From Phoenix dactylifera (lineage: Eukaryota; Streptophyta; Magnoliopsida; Arecales; Arecaceae): a stretch of DNA of 64,000 nucleotides. The stretch is from positions 2,582,001 through 2,646,000 of the forward strand of contig NC_052409.1 of assembly GCF_009389715.1 (NCBI RefSeq). Direction: 5' to 3'. Shown piece by piece: positions 34,021-45,471 of the stretch. How positions within the stretch are numbered: the first letter of the stretch is position 1; each line of letters opens with the position of its first letter. The translations under genes and the position numbers were made by a program. Under the pieces are notes generated by a model that was given only the letters and a program-made list of their open reading frames with translations, was not told the origin of the DNA and did not search any database.

Positions 34021-37000
34021 AGCGTGTCTTTCTTGTTTTAACTGAATTCCTGACTATTTAAATTGAGAAACCACTGGATCAATATAAATAGTTCGAAAAA
34101 TATATATTTTTGGTGGAGTTAGTTTTATTATCAAAGGGAATGTGGTGCCCTAATAACCGCAAATAGTATCAAAATATGACTATTCCAACAGGTGCCCAAG
34201 AAGTTGATTTATGCGGCGCAGCCATTGACGATGTCCCGAATTTGCTTATAGGATGACTTTTTAATAGTTATTAGATGGCTTTCAAATTAATAGTCTATGT
34301 GATTCCTTTTTCTATAGAATTGATGGTGATTGATGCGCATATTACTTTTCATCGAAGTTTTACATATACATAACAAAATTAACAGTGCAGCCGATTGAAT
34401 GGTATCTTATGCAGATAATCACATTAGAACTGTGTTATAGGATTTTTTAATAAATCTTCCTGTGCGGTTGTTAAATATTTTGTTTGTTGATTCTCACAAA
34501 TATATCTATACTCGAATGAATTAATTTATCTAATTTACCCAAAAAAATCTAATGAATAAAAAACTGGTAATTAGGCGAGTTCTTTTGATGCCACTCTCTT
34601 GACATATGTTTCCCATTTTCTTTTCTTCTTTTTTTGTTTTGATGGTATGCTGAGGGCCAAACAGATTTTTCATTAAGACAATAATAGCAAACAATGGGAC
34701 TTCCATATTTTCATCAAGAGAAAAGAATGACAAAAAAAAAACCCTAATAACCTATTCAAAGCATTTTATTAATAGGCAATTCATGACGGCTCCTCCCAAC
34801 TGAAGAAACCAAGTTATCCGGGCATTATCCTCATCTCTTGTACCCACTTAACCTTTGGACGCAAAATAGTCCCCATATACTATTTTCTAATGAGAGGGAA
34901 GCTAGGGAAATTTTAGTCTCTATCAGTTGTATTAATACTATAATGTAATCATTACGATGGAAGTGAACTCATATATGTATCTCAGAGGTAGGTATGTTAG
35001 TCTCCTAGTTTTTTATTTTTTTTAGCACAATAACTTGCATGTTAAGCATATATGTCTACTTTATTATATAATGCAAACTCCTTTAACATGTCCATTCATG
35101 ACAAGTACCTAACCATCCATGTTTTCCATCTAGTCTTTTCGTATCCCATTTGTGTTTCTTACGTTTCTCCCATTCGGACAAAAGATAAACTTATAAATTT
35201 AGCTCTTAGCTACATGGCAAAGATTCAATTCCTTCCTCCAATTTAATTATTTACTTAAATATATTTTAACTTTATAAAAAATATAAATTATATATGTTGC
35301 ATATGCCATATTATAGTATTTATTATATACAAATTTCTGAAAGTATTTTCTCATAGAATCCTTAGGTTCATGGAAAGAATTTTATTTTACTGAAATATTT
35401 TATCTGAAAAACTGATATCTGGGTATATGATATTTGCAAAAGTGATTTTTGCATAATAGTTGACCATGAAAAAGTAATATAGGAAAAACACTTTTCAAAG
35501 TAACTTATATTTTATTGATTATCTACTTTACTGAAAAAAACTATGTAAAATATCTTTTATGCCCTTAGTAAAGTTATGTAAAATATTTGTAAACATCACA
35601 TGCATAATTGTTAATAGAAATTTTTAAATATTAAATCTAAAAGTACTTTAAATATTTAAAAATAGGTATTAAAAATATTTATTAGGTTGAGCTTTTAGAG
35701 TTCTAATAATTTTTAATAGTTAAATAACTTCTTTATATTGTGAAAATTTTTATAGTTATTAATATATTCTTATATTAAAGTTCCCATAACTTATTTATAT
35801 CATGGTAATTTTTAATAATATATTTTTAGTAATATATTTTTAATGATTAAAAATAGCTATAAAGAAAATCATGAGGCATAAAGATAGTTTTGGTAAAAAA
35901 AATATTATAATTTCTAGTATGTGGGAAAATAACTTTTCTATGACCTATATTTCTTCTTCTTTTTCTGCAAACCAAACAAGTCAGAGCATTAGATCAAAGT
36001 TTCCACACAATTAAACTCGACTCGTTCATACTGCAAAAAAATGTCCTTCTGTGTTTTTTTTTCTCAACACAAGGTGCCATGTATTATTCTTGCTAATTAG
36101 TGAAAGCGTGGGACTCAATGCAGGCCCCAGTATTACAGCCTTTCAACTTTCAAGTGCGTAATGTGTTTAAAAAATAACATTGTTGTCTGGATCACAAGTG
36201 GAAAATCTTTGACCCAATTTAAGAACTTAGAAATCTGTTCACGCCATTTCAATGCACATCAGATTTGGGTTCAAGCATCATGATTTGAAAAATTATATTA
36301 ATCAGGAGAATTGCATCTCAAAATAATAATTGTAATTTTTTTTTTTTTTTGAATTGAGGAGAGAAAACTGTAAGAGAAGAGAAGGTACCTCAGATATATG
36401 AATCCGTAAATCTAAGATATACGCTTGAAAAAAAAATCCAAAAAGGTTGCATATCTTGAGAGATATGAGTATATGACCACTTATTTTTCTTAAACCCTTG
36501 CCTCCAAACAAAAAGGTGTGACTGTTGTGCTAAAGCTCAGATTACAATAGATGTAAATTGTAATCATGTTATTTTTCCATTTTTTCGCAACAGATATAAT
36601 AATATTATTTTGCTAACTTTTTAAACTTAAGAAAGTTTAAAAGATTTCGTCCTTCACAAAAGTCGTTGAGTAGCGGTCATTCTAAATTGGCATAAGTTGA
36701 CAATATTGAACAATACTGTACTATGAAAGATTGGATTAGATTGAATTAGATTGGATTAGATTTAATTAGATTGAATCAATCCTATAAATTATTTTACTAC
36801 GAAAGAATATCCTAATAGAAGATTGTGACCACATCTAAACAAGGAAAGGGAGGAAGAGTAGTGGAAAACATGAGGCTAGAGTATTTGTTTATTTAAAAAA
36901 AGGCGAGAAGGAGGTGCTTGAAAGGATCAAATTTATTTTTCTTTTTTCTTTAGGAGCAATAGAGAAAGCAAAATGCTCCCCTTGCTTTTATTATTAAATT

Positions 37001-37029
37001 AATAAAAAAATAAATCTATTATATAAATA
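34021..37029. other. AT-rich intergenic DNA
   Basis: No gene was recognised. The segment 35340-35990 begins and ends with related T-rich words and may be a degraded foldback element, but arms could not be aligned confidently. A 10-bp minisatellite is listed separately. Confidence 0.4.
36728..36777 (+). repeat. 10-bp minisatellite, five units
   Basis: Units of AGATTGGATT, AGATTGAATT, AGATTGGATT, AGATTTAATT and AGATTGAATC follow one another with one or two mismatches. No gene association. Confidence 0.85.
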
Positions 37030-37811
37030 AGAGTAAATTTACAAAAGTCTTCTGAGATTTATATTTATTATACTTATACCTAATAGTTTGTAAAACCTAT
37101 ACTTATATCTAGTTAAATTAACGGCGTTAATAAAATCATTTATCTCATGTGAAAAGTTATAATTATATTTGAGTAGAGAGAAGAATACACATTTTTTTTT
37201 AAATTTTTTTGTATGAATATCCCTTGAAATTTATATTTATCTTCGTATCCTCATAAAACACTATTTTTGCACAAATACCCACAATATAACGGTTTTTCTA
37301 ACACCATTAATAAAAATCATTTTTATTTTAATTAAAAATAAGATAAAATTTTGAAATTACTTTTTTATCTCTCATCGCAATTGCCTTATAAATGTTTCTT
37401 TATGCACATCTACCCATTAAGATTATTTTAGTCATTTTAATTTAAAAATCGTTAATTTTTTAACGGCATTAGATAGTGTAGATATATATGCAAAAATAAG
37501 GATAAAAAAAGTTATAATAGCAAAATAAGTATTTTACAAGGGTAACATATAAATATCAATTTTAGAGGATATTCGTGCAAAATTCGATATTTAAAAGGGT
37601 ATTCGTGCAAAAATCTTTATTTTTATATGATTAGTTTGCTGTTATATCACTTAAGACTATTATAGATTTATGGTCGGCGGTTTAACTAATTTTCTATTAA
37701 ATTATAAAAGTTAAAGTATTAAATAAAAAAATAGATAAATATAAAGTTTTAAATTATTAAATATAAGTATAATTTATTTTTAATTTCGGTGGAACTTTTG
37801 TAATTTACTCT
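37030..37811. mobile_element. outer foldback/MITE element of a nested pair
   Basis: The left end AGAGTAAATTTACAAAAGT (37030) is the inverted counterpart of the right end, whose complement reads AGAGTAAATTACAAAAGT. Similarity continues inward for about 45 bp with mismatches. The element is 782 bp, AT-rich and has no coding capacity. A target duplication was not resolved. Confidence 0.6.
37207..37582. mobile_element. inner MITE nested in the outer element
   Basis: Left arm TTTTGTATGAATATCCCTTGAA and the inverted right arm TTTTGCACGAATATCCTCTAAA align over about 50 bp (both continue with ATATTTAT and a CCT..TAAAA segment). A third partial copy of the end word, GGGTATTCGTGCAAAAATC, follows at about 37599. 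It lies wholly inside the 37030-37811 element, so it is the younger insertion. Confidence 0.6.
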
Positions 37812-37828
37812 GTAGACAACCTACCAAA

Positions 37829-38180
37829 TCAACGCTCAGCAAAGAAATCTTTTTTCGTGCCCCAATAATTTAGCCCCCCATGCACGACACGCAAGTCAAA
37901 ATTATCAACGCGGATGCGACCCGTCCTTTCGCTCTCTGACCCGTCCACCCCACCCGCCGCTCCACGTCGCTTCTCTCGTCCCTTTGCTTCCTGCCCGAGA
38001 AAAACTCTCGCGCGATATTCTCTGCCATCCCCCTTCGGGTATCCATCAAAGGTGGCGCCATCCAGGCAACTCAGCCTAAATGATAGGGGAGATCTACAGG
38101 CAATTTTCAGAGTACTCCTCGTCATCATACGATGGATGGTAAAGAATTGTAGCTTCTTCAGGGCCATGCATGTGTATCAG
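37829..38180. other. GC-rich patch, unassigned
   Basis: An island of higher GC with open frames on both strands (89 and 112 codons) in otherwise AT-rich DNA. Neither translation resembles a family I know. It may be a captured gene fragment or a relict first exon. Confidence 0.3.
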
Positions 38181-38344
38181 TAGGCCAACTCAGCTGCTAA
38201 CTAGATGGCCTTCTACGCGACGCATCATTCAGAAGAGTTTTTTTGGATGAACCAGACCGATGTTTCCTTCTCACTTAATTAGTTTGCTTCTGTCTTCTAA
38301 TTTTTTTAGCTGTAGCTGGTGTAAATAAAATAAACAAAAAGGAA

Positions 38345-38364
38345 GAGAGAGAGAGAGAGAGAGG
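38345..38364 (+). repeat. (GA)n microsatellite
   Basis: About ten GA units in intergenic DNA; no associated gene. Confidence 0.9.
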
Positions 38365-39438
38365 TGGCGTCATCACAAATCCTTTATGCCAAGCTTCTCT
38401 TTTCTATCTTGTTTCTGCGTGGCTGCTTTCAGCATAAAGATCAACGTTGATGTTGCCTGATTCCTATTCCTAACTAGACTTCTATCATGCTTTGTTCGGA
38501 CATTTAAAAGATAGTTATTGGAGAATAACGAGCTTTAGTAACAGGTGGTGAGATCATGTCGCGTGTGAGCATCGCTGCCACTTGATGGACGTTGGATGGT
38601 TGCTCGACTAGGTTATGGGATATGCTCATGCATGGGGTCCGAGAATCCACTGGGCCCCATCATGGCAATCATGCAGCATGCATGCATTGTTTATATAATA
38701 CCATACAATTTATTATGATGTGATATGTTGCCAACCTCGTTGGTTTGCTTAATTTCCATTTGAGTTTGTGGATGGTGGTTTGCTCTTGTTAGTGAGTTAT
38801 ACATCTGCTTAAGACTAGCTGACAATCGAAGGACTAAGTTGGCTGGTACCAAGCTCTCTCTAAAACAGTATTTAACGTTTCATCCAGGCTATTGTGCAAA
38901 TATTGATACAATAATAGATCGTAAATTTACAATATGACATGCTCATAGCTTCCACCCTCTTGCTGCAAATTGATTCAATCTATAACGAACTATAATTTTA
39001 TTTCCTAAGAAAAGAATTTTTGCTCATAAGTTATTGGATTGAATAATTAATGAAAGTCATACAGGAACTACTTCGTCGGTTTCCTCTTAGTTTTTTTCGC
39101 ATATGTTGCTTTTTGATTCATAGGGATGTATTTTTTATAGACAATTAAGTATAAATAAAATCTAGTTTTATTCCAAAAAAAATGGTTTACATGGTTCTTA
39201 TTGGTATTGCTTTATTTTCGTATTCATTTGATGCAAAGTATTTATTATTATTGAAAAAATGTAGTTTATCATAATTGCTCTTTAGCATTTTGTCTTGAGT
39301 GTGAATTTAAAAGTGTTCAAATCTGCAGGTTGAGAATATACCTACCCCTTTGCTATGGGGTCAATTTTCTCACATCACATTGAACGGGGGGAGATCGGTA
39401 ATAAAACGGTTTCCTGACCCACCCTAAGCAAAAGAAAA
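38365..39438. other. intergenic DNA, nothing recognised
   Basis: No coding region, element end or RNA gene was identified in this stretch. Confidence 0.4.
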
Positions 39439-40280
39439 GTTTTTTTTTTTTTTTTTTTTGATAAAAACGGCTACTCATATCATATAGTACGAACGTGAGT
39501 ACAGCCCTCCAAGTCACGGGAGAGTAAAAGGTACAACTGTGAAGGGACGTCTACATCAGACGTCCACAAAAAAGCACCTGAGTGCCGAGCGACAAAGGAG
39601 GCGACCCAATCTGCTGCCCGGTTCGCCTCCCTAAACACGTGTGCTGCCTGAAAATCAGCCATCATCTGAGCCATCCTACGGGTCTCTCGAATGAGGGGAT
39701 GGCCATCCCCAAACCGATCCACACCCCGAATCAGATCAATGACCACCGATGAATCACCCTCGAGGTACACCCGCTCGGCCCCGGCTAACTGCCTCGCAAA
39801 GGATAAGCCCTCCCAGGCTGCTTGTAGCTCTGCACCAACCACAGTAAATCCAGGCGTACGCCGTCCTCCTGCTGCTACCATCCTGCCACAATGGTCCCTG
39901 ACCACAAAACCGACCCCTCCGCACAAGCCATCTACCGACCTACTCCCATCAAAGTTCACCTTGAGATAGCCAGGGGGTGGGGGTGCCCAAGAAACAATGG
40001 CAAACCGTGGCGCTGAAACAGCGTGGTGAACACCCCAGATATCCCTGACCAGCCCAGAAGTGACTACCGAAGTCGCCCCAACAACCTCCCTCACAAGCAG
40101 CAGCGCCCGGTCTACCACCAACCTCGGAGGCGCCCTCCTCCCCTCAAATATACCAGTATTCCTGTCCAACCATATATGGTAGGACAGGTATGCTACACAG
40201 ATCCCTGCCTCAACAGATCTGGGATGCCGCATGGAAACTCTCAGCAGATGGATCAGATCCTGCACCAGATGGATTAGAAT
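39439..40280 (-). mobile_element. 5'-truncated LINE with intact RNase H end and poly(A)
   Basis: Read on the minus strand this is the 3' end of a non-LTR retrotransposon. The coding part (40265-39480) is followed by a short 3' UTR ending GCCGTTTTTATC and then about 20 A (plus-strand T run 39440-39459). The 5' side stops abruptly near 40280, typical of incomplete reverse transcription. The 3' UTR end is shared with the fragment at 46090-46610 (CCCGTTTTTAGCGCGAAAA), so both belong to one family. Confidence 0.85.
39480..40265 (-). CDS. LINE-derived RNase H domain protein, 261 aa
   Basis: An uninterrupted reading frame. Residues about 1-90 resemble the region after the RT zinc-binding domain of plant LINEs (YHIWLDRNTGIFEGRR). 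Residues about 95-235 form an RNase H domain of the RVT_3 type. The acidic residues are visible: Asp in VNFDGSRS, Glu in GAELQAAWEGL, Asp in YLEGDSSVVIDL and Asp in ANRAADWVASF. RNase H removes the RNA strand of the RNA-DNA hybrid in retrotransposition. Here it is only the C-terminal part of the LINE polyprotein with no reverse transcriptase, so it cannot be mobile on its own. The open frame suggests a fairly recent insertion; a host role is possible but unsupported. Confidence 0.8.
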   Translation of the reverse strand: MQDLIHLLRVSMRHPRSVEAGICVAYLSYHIWLDRNTGIFEGRRAPPRLVVDRALLLVREVVGATSVVTSGLVRDIWGVHHAVSAPRFAIVSWAPPPPGYLKVNFDGSRSVDGLCGGVGFVVRDHCGRMVAAGGRRTPGFTVVGAELQAAWEGLSFARQLAGAERVYLEGDSSVVIDLIRGVDRFGDGHPLIRETRRMAQMMADFQAAHVFREANRAADWVASFVARHSGAFLWTSDVDVPSQLYLLLSRDLEGCTHVRTI

Positions 40281-40329
40281 GCCTCCTCTTGTTCTTAAAC
40301 GAGAGCCACAGATTTCATCTCCAATATAT

Positions 40330-40502
40330 GTCCAGCATTTCGAAAACTAACAAAGCGGTGGTGTGGCTTTTCAGATCAAGTATGTTTTCAGAGAAGCAAA
40401 TAGGGCAAAAGATTGGATAGCTTCGTATGTAGCTAATCACTCTCGGATACTCTGTAGGCTGGGGAAGGAGAGTTGCCTACGGCGCTCACATCTTACAAAT
40501 TA
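40330..40502 (+). mobile_element. LINE fragment, RNase H end (opposite strand)
   Basis: The plus frame reads VAFQIKYVFREANRAKDWIASYVANHS and stops soon after (RSHLTN). This is the same RNase H terminal motif as at 39480-40265 but on the other strand, only about 50-60 bp from that element's truncated 5' end. The two copies therefore lie back to back. Confidence 0.6.
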
Positions 40503-41227
40503 GATTTAGCTGGACATGAACATCTGCATACTCGATAGATATTAATTTTAAACTCTAGGTTTAGCCCCTTAAACTCATCTATATCTAGCTTGGACGGACC
40601 CAAATTTCTTGCAAGTTGATACCCTAATTTTGATTTTCCATCATTAATACAAAGGACAACTGTAATTGCCAGCTGCAGTTCTTGTTCTCTTGACAACTTT
40701 TTTTTTTTGTTTTTTTATGCAACAAAGTAATAACATAACGGATGCAACAACGGTTACTAGCTGTTGGCAAAGTTATGTAACTCCAAAATTATCTTCAGAT
40801 AAACCAAATTAAGATAGGGGGACCTGCAGATAACTTATCAATGGCGTGAACAATTATGGACAAAAACATTTTTGTAACGTCTTCTTGCTCTCGCCACCTC
40901 TCTCTGTCTCTTCTTTCTACAGAGTACAGTCATTCTGCAATCTTCTAACTACCACCACCTTATAAAATCACCCAAAATAACACTCCCTAATTAATCTCTC
41001 TCCTAATCCAACTCATTAATAATAGATAATAAAAACGAAATTTTGCTCCAACTCCTTCACCTACGGTTGCTTTATCTTCATAATCCCTTCCCCAGTAAGT
41101 ACGTTACTTGATTAATTATTAGTATTGGTATTAGAATTCCCTTAAAAGACTTCTGCCCTCCTCCGCCTCCTCGTCCTTCATTCAAGCTCTTCTACTGTCT
41201 CTCTGTTTCTCTCTCACCGACGGAAAG
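40503..41227 (+). promoter_or_regulatory. GT92 promoter and 5' UTR
   Basis: A TATA-like TATAAAATCA sits at 40961-40970, about 265 bp before the ATG. A pyrimidine-rich leader (CTCTCTGTTTCTCTCTC) covers 41190-41217. The start context AAAGATGC is acceptable. The region 40503-40900 is AT-rich with nothing recognised. Confidence 0.4.
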
Positions 41228-42895
41228 ATGCGACGGTGTTTGACGACGTCGCTTCTTTCCGCTGCCATCTCCGTCGCTCTCCTCTGCTCCTTCTACGTAC
41301 ATCTATTCCGCGACCTCATCCCCTACGCCGACGACGAGGGCACTCCGGCGACGGCCTTCTCTCACGACGCCGCCTTCAACGCCACCCTGACCCAGGCCCT
41401 CGTCCACCGCCACAACCTCGTCGTCCGCGAGATCCCCCGCCATCGCCGCCGCCGTCTCCCCACTTCCCCGGTGGAGTCCATCCTCTTCCCCGACTGGGAG
41501 ACCCTCCTCGTCCTCCCCCTCCCCTCCGCCTTCGCCGATCATCGCAACCTCTCCTGCCTCTTCCACAACGGCGCCGTCTCCCCCGCTGGCTTCGTCGGAA
41601 CACTCCCCACCTCCCCCGCCCGCGCCGCCTTCCGCTGCCCGATCCCCAACAGCATCCGCCGCCTCCGCCCCTTCTACACGCCCCGCCTCATCGACCCCAC
41701 CACCGCCCCCGAGTCCGACGACCGCGGTCCCCCCTCCGAGATGATCCGGTGGACCCGCCTCGCCTACGAGGCCGTTTCCACCCCCGTCGATGTCGTCGTC
41801 TTCGCCAAGGGCGTCAATATCCGCCAGGGCGTCGACCGCCCCGCCTCCGACCTCCGCTGCCTTTTTTCCTCCGGCGCCGCCACCCCCGCCACAAGCTCCG
41901 CCCAGGAGGTGTTCCGCTGCCCCCACCCCCCCGGCGCGAAATCAATGACCGGCGAGGCCCTCCGCGTCTCCCTCGAGATCGGGACCGAGGGCACCCTAAT
42001 CCCCTCTCTGGCCAATTACCACCGGCCACGTGCTCCCCCGCGCACACCCAGGGACCGCTCGCTAATCTGCGCCTGTACCATGGTCCGCAACGTCGCCAAA
42101 TTCCTCGCCGAGTGGATCGTCTACCACTCGGCGATCGGCGTCGAGCGTTTCTTCCTCTACGACAACGGCAGCGATGATGACCTGCACTCGGTGGTCAACC
42201 GACTCGGCTCGAACGGGTTCAACATCTCGACCCGTTTCTGGCCCTGGCCCAAGACCCAGGAGGCCGGCTTCTCCCACTGCGCCGCTGTGAACCGGGACAC
42301 GTGCACCTGGATGGCCTTCATCGACGTGGACGAGTTCATCTTCTCCCAAGCCTGGGCCGGTTCGGATACCCCGAACCGGACCATGTTGGGTTCCCTCGTG
42401 GCGGTACGACCGGATGTGGGTCAGGTCTCGATGCGGTGCTTCGAGTTCGGGCCGTCGGGCCGGCGGGCGCACCCGAGAGACGGCGTAACACAAGGTTACA
42501 CGTGTCGGCGCAGGACGGAGAAGCGGCACAAGTCGCTGGTCCGGCTCGACGCGGTGGACGACTCGTTGTTTAACTCGGTTCACCATTTCGGCTTGAAATC
42601 CGGGTTCAGGTGGACCAACCGTTCGGAGGCCAGCGTGTACCACTATAAGTACCAAGCGTGGGAGGAGTTTAAAGTGAAGTTCAACAGGCGAGTATCGGCT
42701 TACGTGGTGGACTGGAAGGAAACGGTGAACCTGAGTTCCAAGGACCGGACCCCCGGTCTTGGGTTCGAGCCGGTCGAGCCGAAGGGGTGGGCCGATAGGT
42801 TCTGTGAGGTGAATGATACCCGGCTCAGGGAGGTGAATCGGAGGTGGTTCGGCCTGGAGGGACCGCAGGGAGAGTATAGAATGGCATGGGAGTAG
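41228..42895 (+). CDS. glycosyltransferase family 92 protein, 555 aa, intronless
   Basis: A type II membrane protein, probably Golgi-located. Residues about 7-27 form a signal anchor (TSLLSAAISVALLCSFYVHL) after a short basic cytosolic MRR. The catalytic domain (GT92, formerly DUF23) starts near residue 278 with LICACTMVRNVAKFLAEW, then VERFFLYDNGSDD and the DXD-like FIDVDEFIF (about 364-371). Conserved downstream features are SMRCFEFGPSG, HHFGLKSGF and VYHYKYQAWEEF. GT92 includes the plant beta-1,4-galactan synthases (GALS); this protein is closer in outline to the uncharacterised plant GT92 group, so its sugar substrate is not assigned. Length fits the family. The gene is strikingly GC-rich, especially at third positions, which gives long spurious frames on every strand. 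Confidence 0.92.
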   Translation: MRRCLTTSLLSAAISVALLCSFYVHLFRDLIPYADDEGTPATAFSHDAAFNATLTQALVHRHNLVVREIPRHRRRRLPTSPVESILFPDWETLLVLPLPSAFADHRNLSCLFHNGAVSPAGFVGTLPTSPARAAFRCPIPNSIRRLRPFYTPRLIDPTTAPESDDRGPPSEMIRWTRLAYEAVSTPVDVVVFAKGVNIRQGVDRPASDLRCLFSSGAATPATSSAQEVFRCPHPPGAKSMTGEALRVSLEIGTEGTLIPSLANYHRPRAPPRTPRDRSLICACTMVRNVAKFLAEWIVYHSAIGVERFFLYDNGSDDDLHSVVNRLGSNGFNISTRFWPWPKTQEAGFSHCAAVNRDTCTWMAFIDVDEFIFSQAWAGSDTPNRTMLGSLVAVRPDVGQVSMRCFEFGPSGRRAHPRDGVTQGYTCRRRTEKRHKSLVRLDAVDDSLFNSVHHFGLKSGFRWTNRSEASVYHYKYQAWEEFKVKFNRRVSAYVVDWKETVNLSSKDRTPGLGFEPVEPKGWADRFCEVNDTRLREVNRRWFGLEGPQGEYRMAWE

Positions 42896-44580
42896 GCAGG
42901 GAAAAGAGAGGTTAAGTGAGATTTTTTTTTTACAAAAAAATAATATTTAGTGGATAAAATTAGGGAGACAGAAAAACAGAAAGATGTTATAGAGATTTTT
43001 TTTTTTTGTTTTACAAAATTACACTTGACGTTTGTAAAAAGAATTATTCATTGTTGTAAAAAGAGTGCATTAATATTAGTTTTATTTACTCTGCATTTTG
43101 GCTGAGAGTTTAATGGCTAATGTATGTTACCGAAGGAAATTATAACATTTAAACATACAATTAGGCAAAGTTTCAAGCCAAAATCCAACAAGTTCAGATA
43201 AATCATGCGATGGTTAACATAAAATGAGCAAACCCAACAAAGATATATAGTTTATAATTTTTATTTCACTTCTTTTTTTTCCTCTTAACATGCTATAGAA
43301 GCCAATGGCCTATGAGATCCATAGAAAAGTTATATGCACCCTAAATTGCGCGAAGTCACATTAAAACACATAACTATCTATATATGATAAGTCATGCATC
43401 CAATGTTGAACCGCATCAAATCATGTAACCAACGAGAAACTAAACCGGCATAGACATTCTCGACCGGATTATATTAACTTGTTCCTGTTTGACCGTCTCC
43501 TTGCATGCAAGCATGTCTAGCTACAAATAACGAATCTGAAAAGGAAAAAATACATGCGTGGATGGGCGGCTATAGTGCTCATTTAGACATATTAGCCTAT
43601 TCTTATCGAACATAGATTCTCTGCTTTGCATATATAGCAGCAATAGATGGCCACCATCATGAGATAGACAGGCATCAAATGAGGCAATCTACAAGCACAA
43701 ACTTTGTCATACATGGCGTGCAGCGTTTAATGGCCATTCATCTTCTGACGACAGCCATCCAGAGATGTGCTACTGTAGATTCTGATTGATTATGATCTGC
43801 AGTTATGTTTTCCTTTCACTAATCACCACCCCGTGACAGCGGATGGTTCTTCTCGGTCGTTTTCTTGATTTGATAGGATTCGATGGACCCTGAACCAGGT
43901 GCTTACTTTGCTACGCAAATTATTATATTCCTTTCTTAGCCATGCAGTCAAAGCATGTGATTCGAGGAACGCGGTGGCTTTGAGAAACAGTTTAGTAGCG
44001 TGGAAAATGCTGTGCGCACCAAGAACAATTCCTGATTGCGTGTAGCCAGCGGCCGAAAAGGCCAATTGGGCATATTGGCACCTAAAGAACGCGTGGCATC
44101 CTTGGTTGCCTATGGAACTATTTGGAGTTTCGTGGAACCACAGCTCACACAGCTCTTGCATGAGTATAGCCAATAATGTTGAAAAAAAGATGGCATAGTG
44201 GTGGAAGTACAGCTGCATAATATGTCCAAAAATTTATGATCCTGTTCGTCTTTTGGTACACATAAATAGTCTAAAAAAAATCATAATTTCTCACCAACTT
44301 GCGGATGTCACCGAGCAGCGAGTAAAGTATTTCAAAGCACATTTGTTTGTCCTGTGAAATTAACGAAGCTGATTTATAGAATTATTAAGGCAGTTTTCAG
44401 TCTACCTTAGATGTACTTTATTAATTCTCAATTGCCAAATAAGGCTGATGAACTAAGCTGGAACTTGATGGATAATCTATAACACTGTATTTTCTCCATA
44501 TCAAGGTATATAAATGTTTGTACGAGCATTGCTTGTAACTTTTTTTTTTTCACACGAAACGACTGTAGACGAGTTATCTT
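42896..44580. other. GT92 3' flank and intergenic DNA
   Basis: The first few hundred bases are the likely 3' UTR (T runs, TGTAAA words). A 131-codon minus frame at 43823-44218 has no recognisable family. No RNA gene was identified. Confidence 0.35.
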
Positions 44581-44593
44581 CCGACAGCGCATG

Positions 44594-44790
44594 GTTGGAG
44601 AGAGGGTGAAAACCAATGGACCTCCTGGTTTATTGATTTACTAATATTTGACAAGTGCTATGCAAATCACTGATGAGTTCAAAAAAAAAAAAAGAGAAAA
44701 GAAAGTGAAGTTAAAAAAAAAAAGAAAGAGGAGAAACCAGTCGCGTGGAAGCCTTTGCATGGCCATGGAGTCTTCAATCCTTATGCTGCT
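44594..44790. repeat. diverged local duplication, copy A
   Basis: Shares ordered words with 45843-46005: a CCAATGGA.CT.CTTG-like start, a GAGT.. A-run in the middle, and GCCTTTGCATGGCCATG then GAGTCTTC near the end. Content unassigned. Confidence 0.4.
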
Positions 44791-44796
44791 AGTTTG

Positions 44797-45471
44797 TTGA
44801 TAAAATATTTAATTCAAAATTTTGATATTTTAGAATTTTATATTGGATATTTATCAAAATATAAATCTAGTTAAATATAATTTTTTTTGGACTCCTAAAT
44901 AACTTAGTTTTCTAAATAGATAAGATTTAATTTTCTATCTTTATCTCTCTCTTTTCTCTAAAAATTTTACAGAAATTTTACGGATACATCTCTAATTATT
45001 TCCCACACGGTATCTTAAAAAAAGGCATAAGCTCTTTGGAGACTTCTGTAAATGAAATGATGCATTATCACGAAAAGTTGTATCCCAGGAGACAACCTTG
45101 ATGAATGAATGAATTATGTGAAGAGATGCATTTAACGAAAAAATGCTTAAGCATCTAATCATACTCACTCTTTCACATCTATAAATAAGAAAGAGATCGT
45201 ACTTCTCATCCATCAAAACATCCCCTTTTCATCCGAATAACACCAAAATTAGAGAAGATAATTGAGAGCACTAAGTGAGTAAAACCCAATAAGCATTTAA
45301 GAAGAAAATTGTGTCCATATATAAGAAAATGGAGAGAGATTGCTTCAATCAAATTTACCGATTTTCAACGCATCTGGATTTGACTACTTCAGGTTCGATC
45401 TTGATTCTTCTTTGTTAAAGTGCACTTCAACACGAAACATTTCGTTGTATATTGTAAGTAGACCGTCATCA
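44797..45471. mobile_element. possible solo LTR
   Basis: The segment starts TGTTGATAAAATATT and ends in TCATCAAC, an imperfect inverted match to the start. It contains a TATA-like CTATAAATAAG (about 45179) followed by a C-rich leader. These features suit an LTR of several hundred bp. The terminal CA is not preserved and no clean target duplication was seen. Confidence 0.35.

Noticed and set aside
41236-42655. Long Arg/Pro-rich and Gly-rich frames on both strands
   Set aside because: Artefacts of very high GC in the GT92 coding sequence, which lacks stops in all frames.
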